A stretch of DNA of 64,000 nucleotides, from contig JAQBVN010000006.1 in NCBI GenBank assembly GCA_027622975.1, positions 58,062-122,061 on the forward strand, read 5' to 3'. The notes beneath the pieces were generated by a model. The model worked only from the letters and a program-made list of their open reading frames with translations. It made no database searches and was not told where the DNA came from. Position numbers and translations under genes: made by a program. This document shows positions 7,655 through 19,853 of this stretch, piece after piece. Numbering within the stretch: the stretch's first letter is position 1; each line of letters starts with the position of its first letter. Source of the DNA: Bacteroidota bacterium (lineage in GTDB: Bacteria; Bacteroidota; Bacteroidia; Flavobacteriales_D; Sanyastnellaceae).

Positions 7655-9462
7655 GACCAAAGGACAAGACTTGGAGTTTTTCTGCGCAAGTTGAGCGTTT
7701 CGACATGGAGGCTGCATGGCACTTCATCGCTGTACCCAACCAATTCACGGACGCCGTGCGCGCACACAAAGTGGGGCGGTACATCATCACCATCAACGAT
7801 GCGGTCACCTGGCATTGCGGGCTTCTCCCCACCGGGGACCAACGGTGGTTTGTGGCCGTTTCCCAAGAGAAAATCGCCGCCGCACAAACCAAACTCGGCG
7901 GCTGGGTTCACGTGGACCTCGCGCCCGACCATAGCAAATACGGCATGGCTGTGCCTGAGGATTTGCAGGACTGCCTCGACGACGATCCTGAGTTCTTGAA
8001 ACGGTTCGACGCAATGCTTCCCGGAAAACGACGCGGCCGCATCCACCACATCGCGAGCGCCAAAACCGAAGCGACAGTGGCCAAACGCATCTCCAAGCTC
8101 ATGACCGACCTCGGACTTTGTCTGCTCCTTGGAACATCCTTCCTCGCCACACTGTCCGGGTGTGCACAACCTCAAACCGGGGACTCCGACCGGGTCTCGC
8201 ACGTGACGTTGGGGAATGAACGAACCGAGGCCTACCTCCCCTTGCTGAAGGGCAAAAAAGTCGCTGTCGTCGGCAACCACACCAGCGTGGTAGGCGGCCT
8301 TCCGGACGCTCCGCACCTCGTGGACACGTTGCTCGCGCTTGGTGTCGACGTCAGGCACGTGTTTGCTCCTGAGCACGGTTTTCGGGGAGAAGCAGCCAAC
8401 GGCGCGGACATCCACGATGGTGTGGACGCCTTGACGGGGTTGAAGGTGTATTCCCTCCATGGCAAACACCGTAAACCGCAGCCCGAGCAACTCGAAGGGC
8501 TCGACGCGGTGGTGTTTGACATTCAAGATGTGGGCGCCAGATTTTACACCTACGTGAGCTCCCTCATGCTCGTGATGGAAGCTTGTGCTGAGGAAGGCGT
8601 GAACTTTGTGATCCTCGATCGGCCCAATCCCCACGGCCATCACCTGCAAGGTCCCATGCTTCAACCTGAGTTCAAGTCCTTCGCAGGTTGGATTCCCACC
8701 CCAATGGTCCACGGAATGACCCTGGGGGAATTGGCCCTCATGGCCTCGGACGAGGGGTGGTTTGTGCGACCCGATGGGTGGCGTCCTCATGTGGTACCCT
8801 GTCTGGATTGGCAACACGGCGGCGACTTTCCGTTGGCCATTCGGCCAAGCCCCAATTTACCCACGCGGACGTCCATCGATTTGTATCCGAGTCTGTGCCT
8901 GTTTGAACCCACGGTCATCAGTGTAGGACGTGGCACAAAACACCCCTTCGAACAGATTGGCCATCCCACGATGGGAAAGGGAATCCATTCATTCACCCCG
9001 CGACCCGTGGATGGCGCTGCCCCACATCCCAAGCACGAAGGATTGGCCTGCCAAGGTGAAAACCTCGCAGGACTCGCCGATTCTTGGCGGAAAGAGTCCA
9101 TGGACGCTTGGGGATTGAACGTCCCCGGGTTTTCTCTTGCCATGTTTTGGGATTGGGCCCAAGCATGGAGAGACCTCCACGGCGGTTCCTTGGAAGGTTG
9201 GATCACGAACGCCTCATTTTTTGACAAACTCGCGGGCACTGACCAAATCCGACTCGCGCTGGAAGCCCAAACCCCGCTTGAGGAACTTGAGGTTCTCTGG
9301 GCCATCGATCACGTCCGCTTTTTTGACCAGGCACAACCATACCTGCTGTACCCCTGGGTTGCTCCTGAGCCAGGTTTTGTGCCAAGTTTGAAACCAAATC
9401 TCAAGGCAGATCCGGAATCGGATCCGGAATCAAATCCGAAACCAGATCCTGCACAAGATTGA
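7651..9462 (+). CDS. YdeI/DUF1905 domain fused in frame to a NamZ-type muramidase (DUF1343, GH171)
   Basis: 603-aa open frame. Residues 1-150 are a second YdeI/DUF1905 copy, clearly homologous to the gene upstream. Residues 151-171 are a hydrophobic segment ending in the lipobox LSGC. From about 185 it is a DUF1343 domain (NHTSVVGG, FAPEHGFRG, FDIQDVGARFYTY, ILDRPNP), the exo-beta-N-acetylmuramidase NamZ family that removes terminal MurNAc from peptidoglycan fragments. The tail is a (D/N)P(E/K)(S/P) repeat. A lipoprotein signal in mid-protein is odd. Either a true fusion is made, or the muramidase starts internally (separate entry). Confidence 0.8.
   Translation: MRPKDKTWSFSAQVERFDMEAAWHFIAVPNQFTDAVRAHKVGRYIITINDAVTWHCGLLPTGDQRWFVAVSQEKIAAAQTKLGGWVHVDLAPDHSKYGMAVPEDLQDCLDDDPEFLKRFDAMLPGKRRGRIHHIASAKTEATVAKRISKLMTDLGLCLLLGTSFLATLSGCAQPQTGDSDRVSHVTLGNERTEAYLPLLKGKKVAVVGNHTSVVGGLPDAPHLVDTLLALGVDVRHVFAPEHGFRGEAANGADIHDGVDALTGLKVYSLHGKHRKPQPEQLEGLDAVVFDIQDVGARFYTYVSSLMLVMEACAEEGVNFVILDRPNPHGHHLQGPMLQPEFKSFAGWIPTPMVHGMTLGELALMASDEGWFVRPDGWRPHVVPCLDWQHGGDFPLAIRPSPNLPTRTSIDLYPSLCLFEPTVISVGRGTKHPFEQIGHPTMGKGIHSFTPRPVDGAAPHPKHEGLACQGENLAGLADSWRKESMDAWGLNVPGFSLAMFWDWAQAWRDLHGGSLEGWITNASFFDKLAGTDQIRLALEAQTPLEELEVLWAIDHVRFFDQAQPYLLYPWVAPEPGFVPSLKPNLKADPESDPESNPKPDPAQD
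8077..9462 (+). CDS. Alternative internal start: NamZ-type muramidase lipoprotein
   Basis: A GTG at 8077, inside the YdeI-like part and in the same frame, would give a 461-aa protein. Its N-terminus MAKRISKLMTDLG is followed by CLLLGTSFLATLSGC, a well-formed lipoprotein signal: basic n-region, about 14 hydrophobic residues and lipobox LSGC. The ATG at 8101 is also possible but leaves an acidic n-region. No -7 box or Shine-Dalgarno is evident, so translation might be coupled. This is inference from signal-peptide shape. Confidence 0.45.
   Translation: MAKRISKLMTDLGLCLLLGTSFLATLSGCAQPQTGDSDRVSHVTLGNERTEAYLPLLKGKKVAVVGNHTSVVGGLPDAPHLVDTLLALGVDVRHVFAPEHGFRGEAANGADIHDGVDALTGLKVYSLHGKHRKPQPEQLEGLDAVVFDIQDVGARFYTYVSSLMLVMEACAEEGVNFVILDRPNPHGHHLQGPMLQPEFKSFAGWIPTPMVHGMTLGELALMASDEGWFVRPDGWRPHVVPCLDWQHGGDFPLAIRPSPNLPTRTSIDLYPSLCLFEPTVISVGRGTKHPFEQIGHPTMGKGIHSFTPRPVDGAAPHPKHEGLACQGENLAGLADSWRKESMDAWGLNVPGFSLAMFWDWAQAWRDLHGGSLEGWITNASFFDKLAGTDQIRLALEAQTPLEELEVLWAIDHVRFFDQAQPYLLYPWVAPEPGFVPSLKPNLKADPESDPESNPKPDPAQD
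9409..9456 (+). repeat. 12-bp imperfect tandem repeat in the muramidase C-terminus
   Basis: Four units of the type GATCCGGAATCx at 9409, 9421, 9433 and 9445, decaying rightward. They encode DPES-like residues and are probably a slipped-strand expansion in a non-essential tail. Confidence 0.7.
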
Positions 9463-9482
9463 AGGATGCCGAGTCGATGACC

Positions 9483-9490
9483 TATCTTGC
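9483..9490 (+). promoter_or_regulatory. Possible -7 box TATCTTGC for the small lipoprotein gene
   Basis: Close to TAnnTTTG, ending 8 bases before the ATG at 9499. It would let this gene be transcribed separately from the muramidase operon. Confidence 0.35.
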
Positions 9491-9498
9491 CCCTGAAA

Positions 9499-10020
9499 AT
9501 GTCCTCCATGCGATTCAACCCAATCCTCTCCTTTTCCGCTTGCCTCCTCGTGCTGGGATTCGCCTTGTCGGGATGCACGAAGTACGCCCCCTTCGAAGGA
9601 TACGCGTACGATTGTGAATGTGGCGGTTTGACTTGGGGAGACCGAGCCTTGAACATGAGAATGGCAGAGGCAGAAGTGATCAGCGAGGATTCAACAGTTT
9701 GGCGGTATCACGTAGTCGCCGATTTGCGTCGTGAGCCTGAAATTGAAAACCGCGATGAGCCGCGTGACCTTGTCATGACCATTCAAACCACCGTGACCGG
9801 AGACAGCTCGCACCATGTGTTTGCTGCAGGAGATGCCGACTTCAAGCTGCAAGAGGTGGATTCCCCGGGAATCGCAGTGTCCTGGGCCATGGAAGGTGCC
9901 GACCTGAGCATTTCAACGTCCGCCACTTCTCACACCTTGGTGCTCCACTCACTTTCTGCCAACCGCGCGGGAAATGTGGTGAACGCACAGGGCGTGTTCA
10001 CGTTTGACCTTCAAGACTGA
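9499..10020 (+). CDS. Hypothetical lipoprotein
   Basis: 173 aa. A hydrophobic segment ends in the lipobox ALSGC near residue 27, so this is probably an outer-membrane or periplasmic lipoprotein. The mature part is short and beta-rich, with a CECGG motif near its start. I do not recognise the family. The ATG at 9499 is chosen because it follows a possible promoter box; an ATG three codons later is equally plausible. Its last 10 bases overlap the 3' end of pdeM on the other strand. Confidence 0.75.
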   Translation: MSSMRFNPILSFSACLLVLGFALSGCTKYAPFEGYAYDCECGGLTWGDRALNMRMAEAEVISEDSTVWRYHVVADLRREPEIENRDEPRDLVMTIQTTVTGDSSHHVFAAGDADFKLQEVDSPGIAVSWAMEGADLSISTSATSHTLVLHSLSANRAGNVVNAQGVFTFDLQD

Positions 10021-10721
10021 CGTCCGGAGCCGGGCTTCCAAGGTCCCACGACCTCTCGTTCTGTCACGACATAGACTTGGCTGCCTCTTTCCGCACGGAC
10101 TGTGTGCATGCCTGTGAATCGTCCAAACGCGGGCAACGTCATCCTCCAACCGGCCTCACATCCAGTCGACGAAGCATGAAAGCATGGCAGCCTCAGGCTT
10201 TGGCGACCGGACCCTTGCAGACGAGCTGCGGGGTGAACATGCCCACATATGTGAACCCACCGGCCTTTGGGAAGAATGTCTTGGGGTTCGTGTGTGCATA
10301 CAACGTCATCCTGAATCCATTGATTGACCACGTCCAAACCCAAGGCTTCATAGACCGCATCGTGCGCTCGATCGTGGTTCCCGCGCACCAACACCGCAGC
10401 CCCGAGACCGGCCTGCCGTTCTTCCTTCAGCCATTCACTGAAATCTGACCAGGCCTTGTTGGGTGCGCTGTGAAACAAATCCCCCAAAAACAGGCACGTC
10501 TCAGGTCGACACGCCTGGATCAGTTGGGTCAATTCGTGAAGCGTTTGGAAATCAACCGTGGGCGGAACCTGCAGGCCTTGAGACCTGAAATGCTCCGCCT
10601 TGGCCAAATGCAGGTCACTGACCATCAAAACACCTTGCGCTTCCCACCACAACGCACGTTGCGGAAGAAGCCACATGCGGTGGCCGAGTGCAACCCACTC
10701 AAGTCCACCTGGCAAAGACAC
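10011..10721 (-). CDS. pdeM: PdeM-like metallophosphoesterase (ligase-associated DNA damage response type)
   Basis: 236 aa with the calcineurin-like metal ligands in order: DLHLAKAEHFR, GDLFHS, RGNHDRAHD and GHVHPAARL. The DLHLxKAxHFRxxGxxVP signature is specific to PdeM, a nuclease usually encoded beside an ATP-dependent ligase, an exonuclease and a helicase. None of those partners is here. Its GTG start lies one base after the aconitase stop, so translation is probably coupled to acnA. An alternative ATG occurs at residue 16. Confidence 0.85.
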   Translation of the reverse strand: MSLPGGLEWVALGHRMWLLPQRALWWEAQGVLMVSDLHLAKAEHFRSQGLQVPPTVDFQTLHELTQLIQACRPETCLFLGDLFHSAPNKAWSDFSEWLKEERQAGLGAAVLVRGNHDRAHDAVYEALGLDVVNQWIQDDVVCTHEPQDILPKGRWVHICGHVHPAARLQGSGRQSLRLPCFHASSTGCEAGWRMTLPAFGRFTGMHTVRAERGSQVYVVTEREVVGPWKPGSGRQS

Positions 10722-10722
10722 C

Positions 10723-12987
10723 TCAGGCGTTTTGGGCCTTGATCAAATTGAGCGCCGAACCAGCACGGAACCAAGCAATTTGCTGATCGTTGTAGGTATG
10801 GTTCACTGTGATGGTGTCTGAAGAACCATCTGCATGTTCCAAAGTCAAAGTCAACGGCTTTCCGGCTGCGAACTGGTCGAGGTCCACCAAGTGGATTTGG
10901 TCATCCTCTTGGATGAGGTCGTAATCCGACTCATTGGCAAATGTCAGCGCCAGCATGCCCTGCTTCTTCAAGTTGGTCTCGTGGATCCGTGCGAACGACT
11001 TGACAAGGACAGCCCTGACACCCAAATGACGGGGCTGCATTGCAGCGTGTTCACGCGACGAACCTTCCCCGTAGTTGTGATCTCCCACCACCACCGTAGG
11101 CACCCCAGCCGCTTTGTACGCCCGCTGAACAGCAGGGACTTCACCGTAGGAACCATCCAGCTGGTTCTTGACCTTGTTGGTTTCGCCATTGAATGCGTTG
11201 ACAGCACCTGTCAAGGTGTTGTTGGCAATGTTGTCGAGATGCCCCCTGAAACGCAACCAAGGTCCGGCCATCGAAATGTGGTCCGTGGTGCACTTTCCTT
11301 GGGCCTTGACCAAAAGTCTCGCACCAAGAATGTTCTGACCATTCCAAGGCAAGAAGGGATCGAGCAATTGCAGACGGTCCGAGGCTTCGTTCACAATCAC
11401 TTCCACCCCACTGCCGTCATCTGCGGGGGCCAAGTATCCCGGATCCTCAACATCAAATCCACGCTTGGGCAATTCATCACCGACAGGTTCCAGCAATTTG
11501 ACGGGTTGACCGTCGGCCCCGACGAGGCTGTCGGTCATTGGATTGAAACCGAGATCCCCTGCAATGGTGATGGCCGTCACGAGTTCTGGTGAACCCACAA
11601 AGGCATGCGTGTTGGGGTTGCCATCTGCACGCTTGGCGAAGTTTCGGTTGAAGGAATGCACAATGCTGTTCTTCTCCTTCTTTTCGGCTCCCTCCCTCGC
11701 CCACTGTCCAATGCATGGCCCGCAAGCATTGGCGAACACACTGCCCCCCATGTCTTCAAAGGTGCCAATCAATCCGTCGCGCTCAATGGTGTAGCGCACG
11801 AGCTCAGAGCCGGGCGTGATGTTGAGTTTCCCCTGAGCCTCAATGCCCAAATCCACGGCTTGCCTTGCAATCGATGCTGCCCTGCTGATGTCCTCATAAC
11901 TCGAATTCGTGCAACTCCCAATCAATCCTACTTCAATGTTGGTGGGCCATCCGTTGGCCTCAGCCACTTCGCGCATTTTGCTAATTGGTGTGGCGAGGTC
12001 TGGCGTGAAGGGACCATTCAAGTGAGGTTCGAGCGTGCTCAAATCGATTTCGATGACTTGATCGAAGTACGCCTCTGGATTGGCGTACACAGCCTCATCT
12101 GCTGTCAAATGTTCACGGATCCCGTTGGCAAGGTCAGCCACATCTGCACGTCCTGTGGCGCGCAAGTACCGGTCCATGCTTTCGTCATAACCAAACGTAG
12201 AGGTCGTCGCTCCAATTTCGGCTCCCATGTTGCAAATGGTCCCCTTTCCAGTGCAGCTCAAGCCCTTGGCGCCCTCGCCGAAGTACTCGACAATCGCACC
12301 TGTTCCGCCCTTCACCGTCAAAATCCCTGCAACCTTCAAAATCACATCCTTTGCCGAAGCCCAACCAGAGAGTTGACCTGTGAGTTTGACCCCAATCAAC
12401 TTGGGAAATTTCAACTCCCAAGGCATTCCAGCCATGACATCCACCGCATCCGCGCCGCCAACACCCACTGCCACCATTCCGAGACCCCCAGCATTCACTG
12501 TGTGAGAATCTGTGCCAATCATCATCCCACCAGGGAAGGCGTAGTTCTCCAAAACCACCTGGTGAATGATGCCCGCCCCTGGCTTCCAAAAGCCAATGCC
12601 ATATTTGTTGGACACCGACTCAAGGAAATTGTAGACTTCGTTGTTTTTGTTGATGGCTTCTTGCAGATCGCTGTCTGCTTGCACCTTCGCTTGAATCAGG
12701 TGATCGCAGTGCACGGTGCTCGGAACCGCTGCCTTGGCCTTGCCAGCCTGCATGAACTGCAACAAGGCCATTTGGGCTGTTGCATCCTGCATGGCAACCC
12801 GGTCTGGCGCAAAATCGACATAGTCCACGCCTCGTTGAAACACCTGGCTCGGCGTCCCGTCCCACAGGTGGGTGTACAGGATTTTTTCAGCCAATGTCAA
12901 CGGGCTGCCTTTCAGTTCTCGGGCGGCGGTGACGCGCTCTGGAAAGCGTGCATACACCTCTTGGATCATGTTCAGGTCAAACGTCAT
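10723..12987 (-). CDS. acnA: Aconitate hydratase
   Basis: 754 aa, similar in length to mitochondrial-type aconitases. It isomerises citrate and isocitrate in the TCA cycle using a [4Fe-4S] cluster. The cluster cysteines are seen in [11 protein letters not shown] and [11 protein letters not shown], and the C-terminal swivel domain has [15 protein letters not shown]. The frame is open far upstream, but the ATG at 12987 is where homology starts, and a TATCTTCG box lies 18 bases upstream. It is divergent from a permease gene; pdeM follows it directly. Confidence 0.96.
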   Translation of the reverse strand: MTFDLNMIQEVYARFPERVTAARELKGSPLTLAEKILYTHLWDGTPSQVFQRGVDYVDFAPDRVAMQDATAQMALLQFMQAGKAKAAVPSTVHCDHLIQAKVQADSDLQEAINKNNEVYNFLESVSNKYGIGFWKPGAGIIHQVVLENYAFPGGMMIGTDSHTVNAGGLGMVAVGVGGADAVDVMAGMPWELKFPKLIGVKLTGQLSGWASAKDVILKVAGILTVKGGTGAIVEYFGEGAKGLSCTGKGTICNMGAEIGATTSTFGYDESMDRYLRATGRADVADLANGIREHLTADEAVYANPEAYFDQVIEIDLSTLEPHLNGPFTPDLATPISKMREVAEANGWPTNIEVGLIGSCTNSSYEDISRAASIARQAVDLGIEAQGKLNITPGSELVRYTIERDGLIGTFEDMGGSVFANACGPCIGQWAREGAEKKEKNSIVHSFNRNFAKRADGNPNTHAFVGSPELVTAITIAGDLGFNPMTDSLVGADGQPVKLLEPVGDELPKRGFDVEDPGYLAPADDGSGVEVIVNEASDRLQLLDPFLPWNGQNILGARLLVKAQGKCTTDHISMAGPWLRFRGHLDNIANNTLTGAVNAFNGETNKVKNQLDGSYGEVPAVQRAYKAAGVPTVVVGDHNYGEGSSREHAAMQPRHLGVRAVLVKSFARIHETNLKKQGMLALTFANESDYDLIQEDDQIHLVDLDQFAAGKPLTLTLEHADGSSDTITVNHTYNDQQIAWFRAGSALNLIKAQNA

Positions 12988-13005
12988 CTTGAGCGATTTC
13001 GACCG

Positions 13006-13013
13006 CGAAGATA
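13006..13013 (-). promoter_or_regulatory. -7 box TATCTTCG for aconitase
   Basis: Matches TAnnTTCG, with 18 bases to the ATG. Only 25 bases separate it from the oppositely facing permease box. Confidence 0.55.
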
Positions 13014-13038
13014 GGCCGCAGGACGCGGACTGCCTACG

Positions 13039-13046
13039 TACCTTCG
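13039..13046 (+). promoter_or_regulatory. -7 box TACCTTCG, 4 bases before the permease ATG
   Basis: TACCTTCG, then TCGC, then ATG at 13051. Same layout as lpd, cysH and the Rrf2 gene. Confidence 0.55.
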
Positions 13047-13050
13047 TCGC

Positions 13051-14295
13051 ATGGGGATGTCTCGGTCTATGTTCAAGGAAATGGTGGGTGTGGCCTTGCA
13101 ATCCATCCAAGGTCAGGCCCTCCGAACATCCTTGACAGTGGGAATCATTGGCATGGGAATCATGGCGCTGATTGCCATGGTCACAGCCACAGAATCCCTC
13201 AAAGCCAATGTTCGTCAAGAGTTTTCCTCGTTGGGCACCCAAAGCTTTACAGTGGACCGCGCCCGAAGTGGGGGCATGTTCAATGGCCGCCGTGTGCAAG
13301 CCTCCGAACCCATTGACTTTCGCGAGGCGCAACGTTTCAAGACGGCATGTCAGGAAGATTTTGATGTGAGTGTGAGCGTCTTCGGCACCGGCATGGCAAC
13401 CCTTGGAAGAGGCAACAAACGCACAGACCCCAACGTGACTGTTCAAGGCGTGGATGACCTGTACCTGCCAGTCAGCGGTTTGACATTGGCCAAGGGCCGA
13501 AACTTCACATCTGCCGAAATTGAACAAGGGGCTTCGGTCATCTTGGTGGGACAATCCGTCGTTGACAAACTCTTTGAGAGTTGGGAAAATCCTGTGGGTC
13601 GAGAAGTGTTGGTCGGAGCCCATCGCCATGTCATCGCCGGGGTGTTGGAGGCGCGTGGCACGACGTTTGGCATGTCTCAAGACAATCAAATTCTCATGCC
13701 CATTGCAGGTGTCAGACGTCAGTATTCAGACCAAGGACGCAGCTACAACATCACGTGCACAGTGTCGAAGGCAGAGGATTTGCCCGCGGCTGCGGAACGG
13801 GCCACGGGCGCAATGCGCGTCATTCGAGGGGATGCACCGGGGGAGCCCAATTCCTTCCGAGTTCGACAGAGCAACCAATTGGTGGACACCCTGCTCGAGG
13901 CCACCGACGGCATCACCTTGGCGGCGGCATTCATTGGTTTGATCACGCTGTTTGGTGCAGGAATTGGCCTGATGAACATCATGTTGGTGTCCGTGAGCGA
14001 GCGCACCCGGGAAATAGGAACGCGGAAGAGCTTGGGCGCCTCGAGCCGAGCCATCCAAACTCAATTTTTGGTGGAAGTCATGGTCATCGGCCAGCTCGGT
14101 GGGGCTGTCGGCATTGCACTTGGCCTGGTGATCGGAAACGTCATCGCGTCCTATTTCGAAACCCCCTTTGTGGTGCCCTGGGGGTGGGTGACTGTGGGGG
14201 TTGTTCTGTGCCTGTTGACAAGTCTGGCTTCGGGTTACTATCCGGCACGTTTGGCCGCCAAGTTGGATCCAATCGTGGCACTGGGCCGCGAATGA
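13051..14295 (+). CDS. MacB-like ABC transporter permease (FtsX family)
   Basis: 414 aa. One N-terminal helix (about residues 25-45) precedes a periplasmic MacB core domain. Three C-terminal helices follow (about 285-310, 340-365 and 375-400), with the FtsX signature [16 protein letters not shown]. MacB-type systems use mechanotransmission to export peptides, lipids or drugs. The partner ATPase and membrane-fusion protein are not adjacent. Start at 13051, 4 bases after the promoter box; an ATG two codons later also exists. Confidence 0.9.
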   Translation: MGMSRSMFKEMVGVALQSIQGQALRTSLTVGIIGMGIMALIAMVTATESLKANVRQEFSSLGTQSFTVDRARSGGMFNGRRVQASEPIDFREAQRFKTACQEDFDVSVSVFGTGMATLGRGNKRTDPNVTVQGVDDLYLPVSGLTLAKGRNFTSAEIEQGASVILVGQSVVDKLFESWENPVGREVLVGAHRHVIAGVLEARGTTFGMSQDNQILMPIAGVRRQYSDQGRSYNITCTVSKAEDLPAAAERATGAMRVIRGDAPGEPNSFRVRQSNQLVDTLLEATDGITLAAAFIGLITLFGAGIGLMNIMLVSVSERTREIGTRKSLGASSRAIQTQFLVEVMVIGQLGGAVGIALGLVIGNVIASYFETPFVVPWGWVTVGVVLCLLTSLASGYYPARLAAKLDPIVALGRE

Positions 14296-14357
14296 ACGCA
14301 ACATGTCTACGCCTCCTCGAATCCCTCCAACAAAGGCATACGTTGCTGGTGTCATGA

Positions 14358-17223
<2,866 letters not shown>

Positions 17224-17347
17224 TCACACAAGTTAGGTGACAACCCACGGTCGAAGTCCCTGAAGTTGTCGATTCAGGGGTTAATTTCGTCTTTGTTCAC
17301 GAAAACCGAATGATTTGACCCAGAAAGAATTCTGATTTGCCATAAGA

Positions 17348-18829
17348 ATGAAACAACCCATGATTTGGACCCTTTGTCTCGCCATTGCATTCGGTGTTGG
17401 ATGTGGAGAACCCCATTCGTCCGCCGAAGCCAAGGCCTCCTCAACCGCCCCCTCCTCTGAAAACACACCCTCTCAAACTGAGAAGGCCTCTGCACCGAGT
17501 GCTCAACCTGACGTCACCGTTTCCCCCAAGTGGAAAAACGGTGTGACAGACGCGAACAACGGGGACAAGATTGGCAAAGTATCCCTGAAGGGAACCATGC
17601 CTGCCGAGGATGGAACGGTCATCTATTTGTACGAGACCGAGGGTAGAAACCAAACCCTCATGGACAGCGCCAAGGTCCTTGGACGGGGGTTTGATTTTGG
17701 ACAGGTGGAGGCGCACCGCGGCTTTTACAAATTGGCGACCAAGGATGCCAACAACAACTGCCTCGTCGTCCTCAATCCTGACGAACCAGAAGTGAACCTG
17801 GTGTTTCGCAATCAGCGCATGAACAGCGGGAAGTCAGCCCCTCAGAGCCGCGAGAATTCAGCGTGGTTTACCTATGAATCTTTCTCCAATGTCAACAACA
17901 ACGCCATCCGAAACCTTCGCAAGGATTTGAAGGACAGTCCCTTCAAAGCACAGGTGGAGCAGCAAATCGCAGACAAGGAAAACGAGTTGGTGGCCAAGAC
18001 ACATGAGTTGATCGATGCACATCCCGACACGTACATCGCCAAGTTTCTTGGATGGAAATACCCCAAATATCCGGGCTCACAGGGCAATTATTTCGACGAC
18101 ATGGATCCGATGGACAACAGTTTGATTCGAAGCATGGCCATCAGTGACCGCATCCAAGGATTCATGGTGGCCTACAGCAAGGGGGCCGATCCTGGGTTTT
18201 TGGCCTGCATTGACATGGTCAAAGCCCATTTTGAACCCAATCCCCAAACCCTCGAGAGTGCACTGTACTCCATGTTGGAAGGATTTTACAACACGGGAGA
18301 CAAAGAACATATCTGTTCATACATCCTTGACAACTACATCTATGACGAAGATTGCGGTGCAGATTTGAGCGACGTGATTCGACAGAGAGCCCAAGGCATC
18401 ATCAATCTCCAGGTCGGCAAGACTCCGCCCAATTTCACAATGAACACATGGGATGGCCAATCCATCAATTTGATGCAGACTGCCAAGGCCAACAAGTACA
18501 CCTTGGTCATGTTTTGGGCTTCATGGTGCCACAAATGCGAGCAGGAAATTCCCGTGCTGATTCCCGTGTACGAAAAGTACAAGGGACGCGGATTTGAAGC
18601 CATTGGTGTGAGCTTGGATCAATCACGTCAAACGTGGGTAGGAATCATTGAACAACGCGGCATGCAATACCCCAACGTCAGCCAGCTTCAAGGGTGGGAT
18701 TCCCCCATTGTCAAGGATTACAAAATCACGGCGACACCGACTTATTTCCTGCTCGACAAGTCTGGAAACATTGTGTTGAAGCCCAAACGGATTTACGAGG
18801 TTGACGCCTTCCTGCAAAAGAACCTCTAA
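17348..18829 (+). CDS. Thioredoxin-like (TlpA/ResA family) lipoprotein with DUF4369-like N-terminus
   Basis: 493 aa. A short signal with lipobox GVGC is followed by a Ser/Thr/Ala-rich linker. A DUF4369-like barrel comes next (about residues 75-160), then a helical middle, and then a C-terminal thioredoxin domain (from about 360) with active site FWASWCHKCEQEIPVL. Such proteins are exported thiol-disulfide oxidoreductases, often reducing cytochrome c or other envelope proteins. A hairpin followed by a T-rich run after the stop probably terminates it. Single gene. Confidence 0.88.
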   Translation: MKQPMIWTLCLAIAFGVGCGEPHSSAEAKASSTAPSSENTPSQTEKASAPSAQPDVTVSPKWKNGVTDANNGDKIGKVSLKGTMPAEDGTVIYLYETEGRNQTLMDSAKVLGRGFDFGQVEAHRGFYKLATKDANNNCLVVLNPDEPEVNLVFRNQRMNSGKSAPQSRENSAWFTYESFSNVNNNAIRNLRKDLKDSPFKAQVEQQIADKENELVAKTHELIDAHPDTYIAKFLGWKYPKYPGSQGNYFDDMDPMDNSLIRSMAISDRIQGFMVAYSKGADPGFLACIDMVKAHFEPNPQTLESALYSMLEGFYNTGDKEHICSYILDNYIYDEDCGADLSDVIRQRAQGIINLQVGKTPPNFTMNTWDGQSINLMQTAKANKYTLVMFWASWCHKCEQEIPVLIPVYEKYKGRGFEAIGVSLDQSRQTWVGIIEQRGMQYPNVSQLQGWDSPIVKDYKITATPTYFLLDKSGNIVLKPKRIYEVDAFLQKNL

Positions 18830-18851
18830 ACGACTGCGACGGTCTGAATGA

Positions 18852-18881
18852 GAGAGAGGGTCAGTGGCCCTCTTTCTTTTT
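18852..18881 (+). terminator. Probable terminator after the thioredoxin lipoprotein gene
   Basis: GAGAGAGGG (18852-18860) pairs with CCCTCTTTC (18868-18876, one G-T pair), followed by TTTT. It overlaps the last codons of the convergent ppx gene. Confidence 0.5.
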
Positions 18882-19808
18882 GGATTTTTTCTTGGCGCGC
18901 TTGTCGGCCCTTCTCTTGTTCTGCATCTCCTCTGACTTCCATTGCTCATGGATGTCGAGCACCATGCCGTCCACCAAACCTACTTTGGGAACAAGCATGT
19001 GACTGCAGCCCGCCATGGCCATGATGCGGAGGTAAATTTCTGCCGCGGGCACAATGACATCCGCGCGGTCAGGTTTGAGGTGGTACTTGGCTCTGCGCTC
19101 CTCCAAACCCAGAGATGCCAAGTCCTCATACACTTGTTCGAGTTGGATTCGCGGGATGGCTTCGTCCCTGGGAGTCAGCGCCAATCGCTGGAGTCTGTTG
19201 GCGTTTCCGCCTGTGCCGATGGCGTACAGTGGCCGTTCTTCTGATTGAAGATTTTCCACGTACGCCTCCACGGCCGACCACTCACCGTCGGGAATTCGCT
19301 CAGCGAGCCACCTGACGGTTCCCAATTGAAAACTCTTGCTCTTGACGCGTTCACCGGCCCGAATCAGCGTCAATTCCGTGCTTCCACCTCCCACATCGAT
19401 GTACAAGTAATCCTTGTCCGGCTCGACCACCGCTTGGGAAAAATTCTTGTAAATCAGATCAGCCTCTTCATCACCGGAAATCACCCGAATGTCCACATTG
19501 GAAGCCTTTTTCACCTTGCGAATGACCTCGTCCGCGTTCTCGGCATCGCGCATCGCACTGGTGGCGAATGCATGAAACCACTCCACATCATGGACATCGA
19601 GCAAATACCAAAACGCACGCATCGTCTTCACCAAGTCCTTGACCTTCGAATCAGACACCACCCCTGAACTGAAGACATCAGCACCCAGTCGCAATGGGAC
19701 GCGAAAAAAACTAAGCTTGTCCACCACGGGCAAGATCTCCGCTTCATCCACCTTGGCAATCAACAACCTGACTGCATTGGACCCAATGTCGATGGCTCCG
19801 TACTTCAC
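18861..19808 (-). CDS. ppx: Exopolyphosphatase, Ppx/GppA family
   Basis: 315 aa with the ASKHA-fold phosphate loops AIDIGSNAVRLLI (N-terminus) and DVGGGSTELTLI (about residue 140). It is the short two-domain form common in Bacteroidota, lacking the C-terminal HD region, and ends in a Lys-rich tail. It hydrolyses terminal phosphate from polyphosphate or pppGpp. GTG start at 19808; the only nearby ATG is out of frame. It lies 45 bases downstream of ppk on the same strand, giving a polyphosphate synthesis/degradation pair. Confidence 0.9.
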   Translation of the reverse strand: MKYGAIDIGSNAVRLLIAKVDEAEILPVVDKLSFFRVPLRLGADVFSSGVVSDSKVKDLVKTMRAFWYLLDVHDVEWFHAFATSAMRDAENADEVIRKVKKASNVDIRVISGDEEADLIYKNFSQAVVEPDKDYLYIDVGGGSTELTLIRAGERVKSKSFQLGTVRWLAERIPDGEWSAVEAYVENLQSEERPLYAIGTGGNANRLQRLALTPRDEAIPRIQLEQVYEDLASLGLEERRAKYHLKPDRADVIVPAAEIYLRIMAMAGCSHMLVPKVGLVDGMVLDIHEQWKSEEMQNKRRADKRAKKKSKKKEGH

Positions 19809-19853
19809 GGCAATTTCATTCTACGCATCCCTGATAATCGACAGACATCCAAG

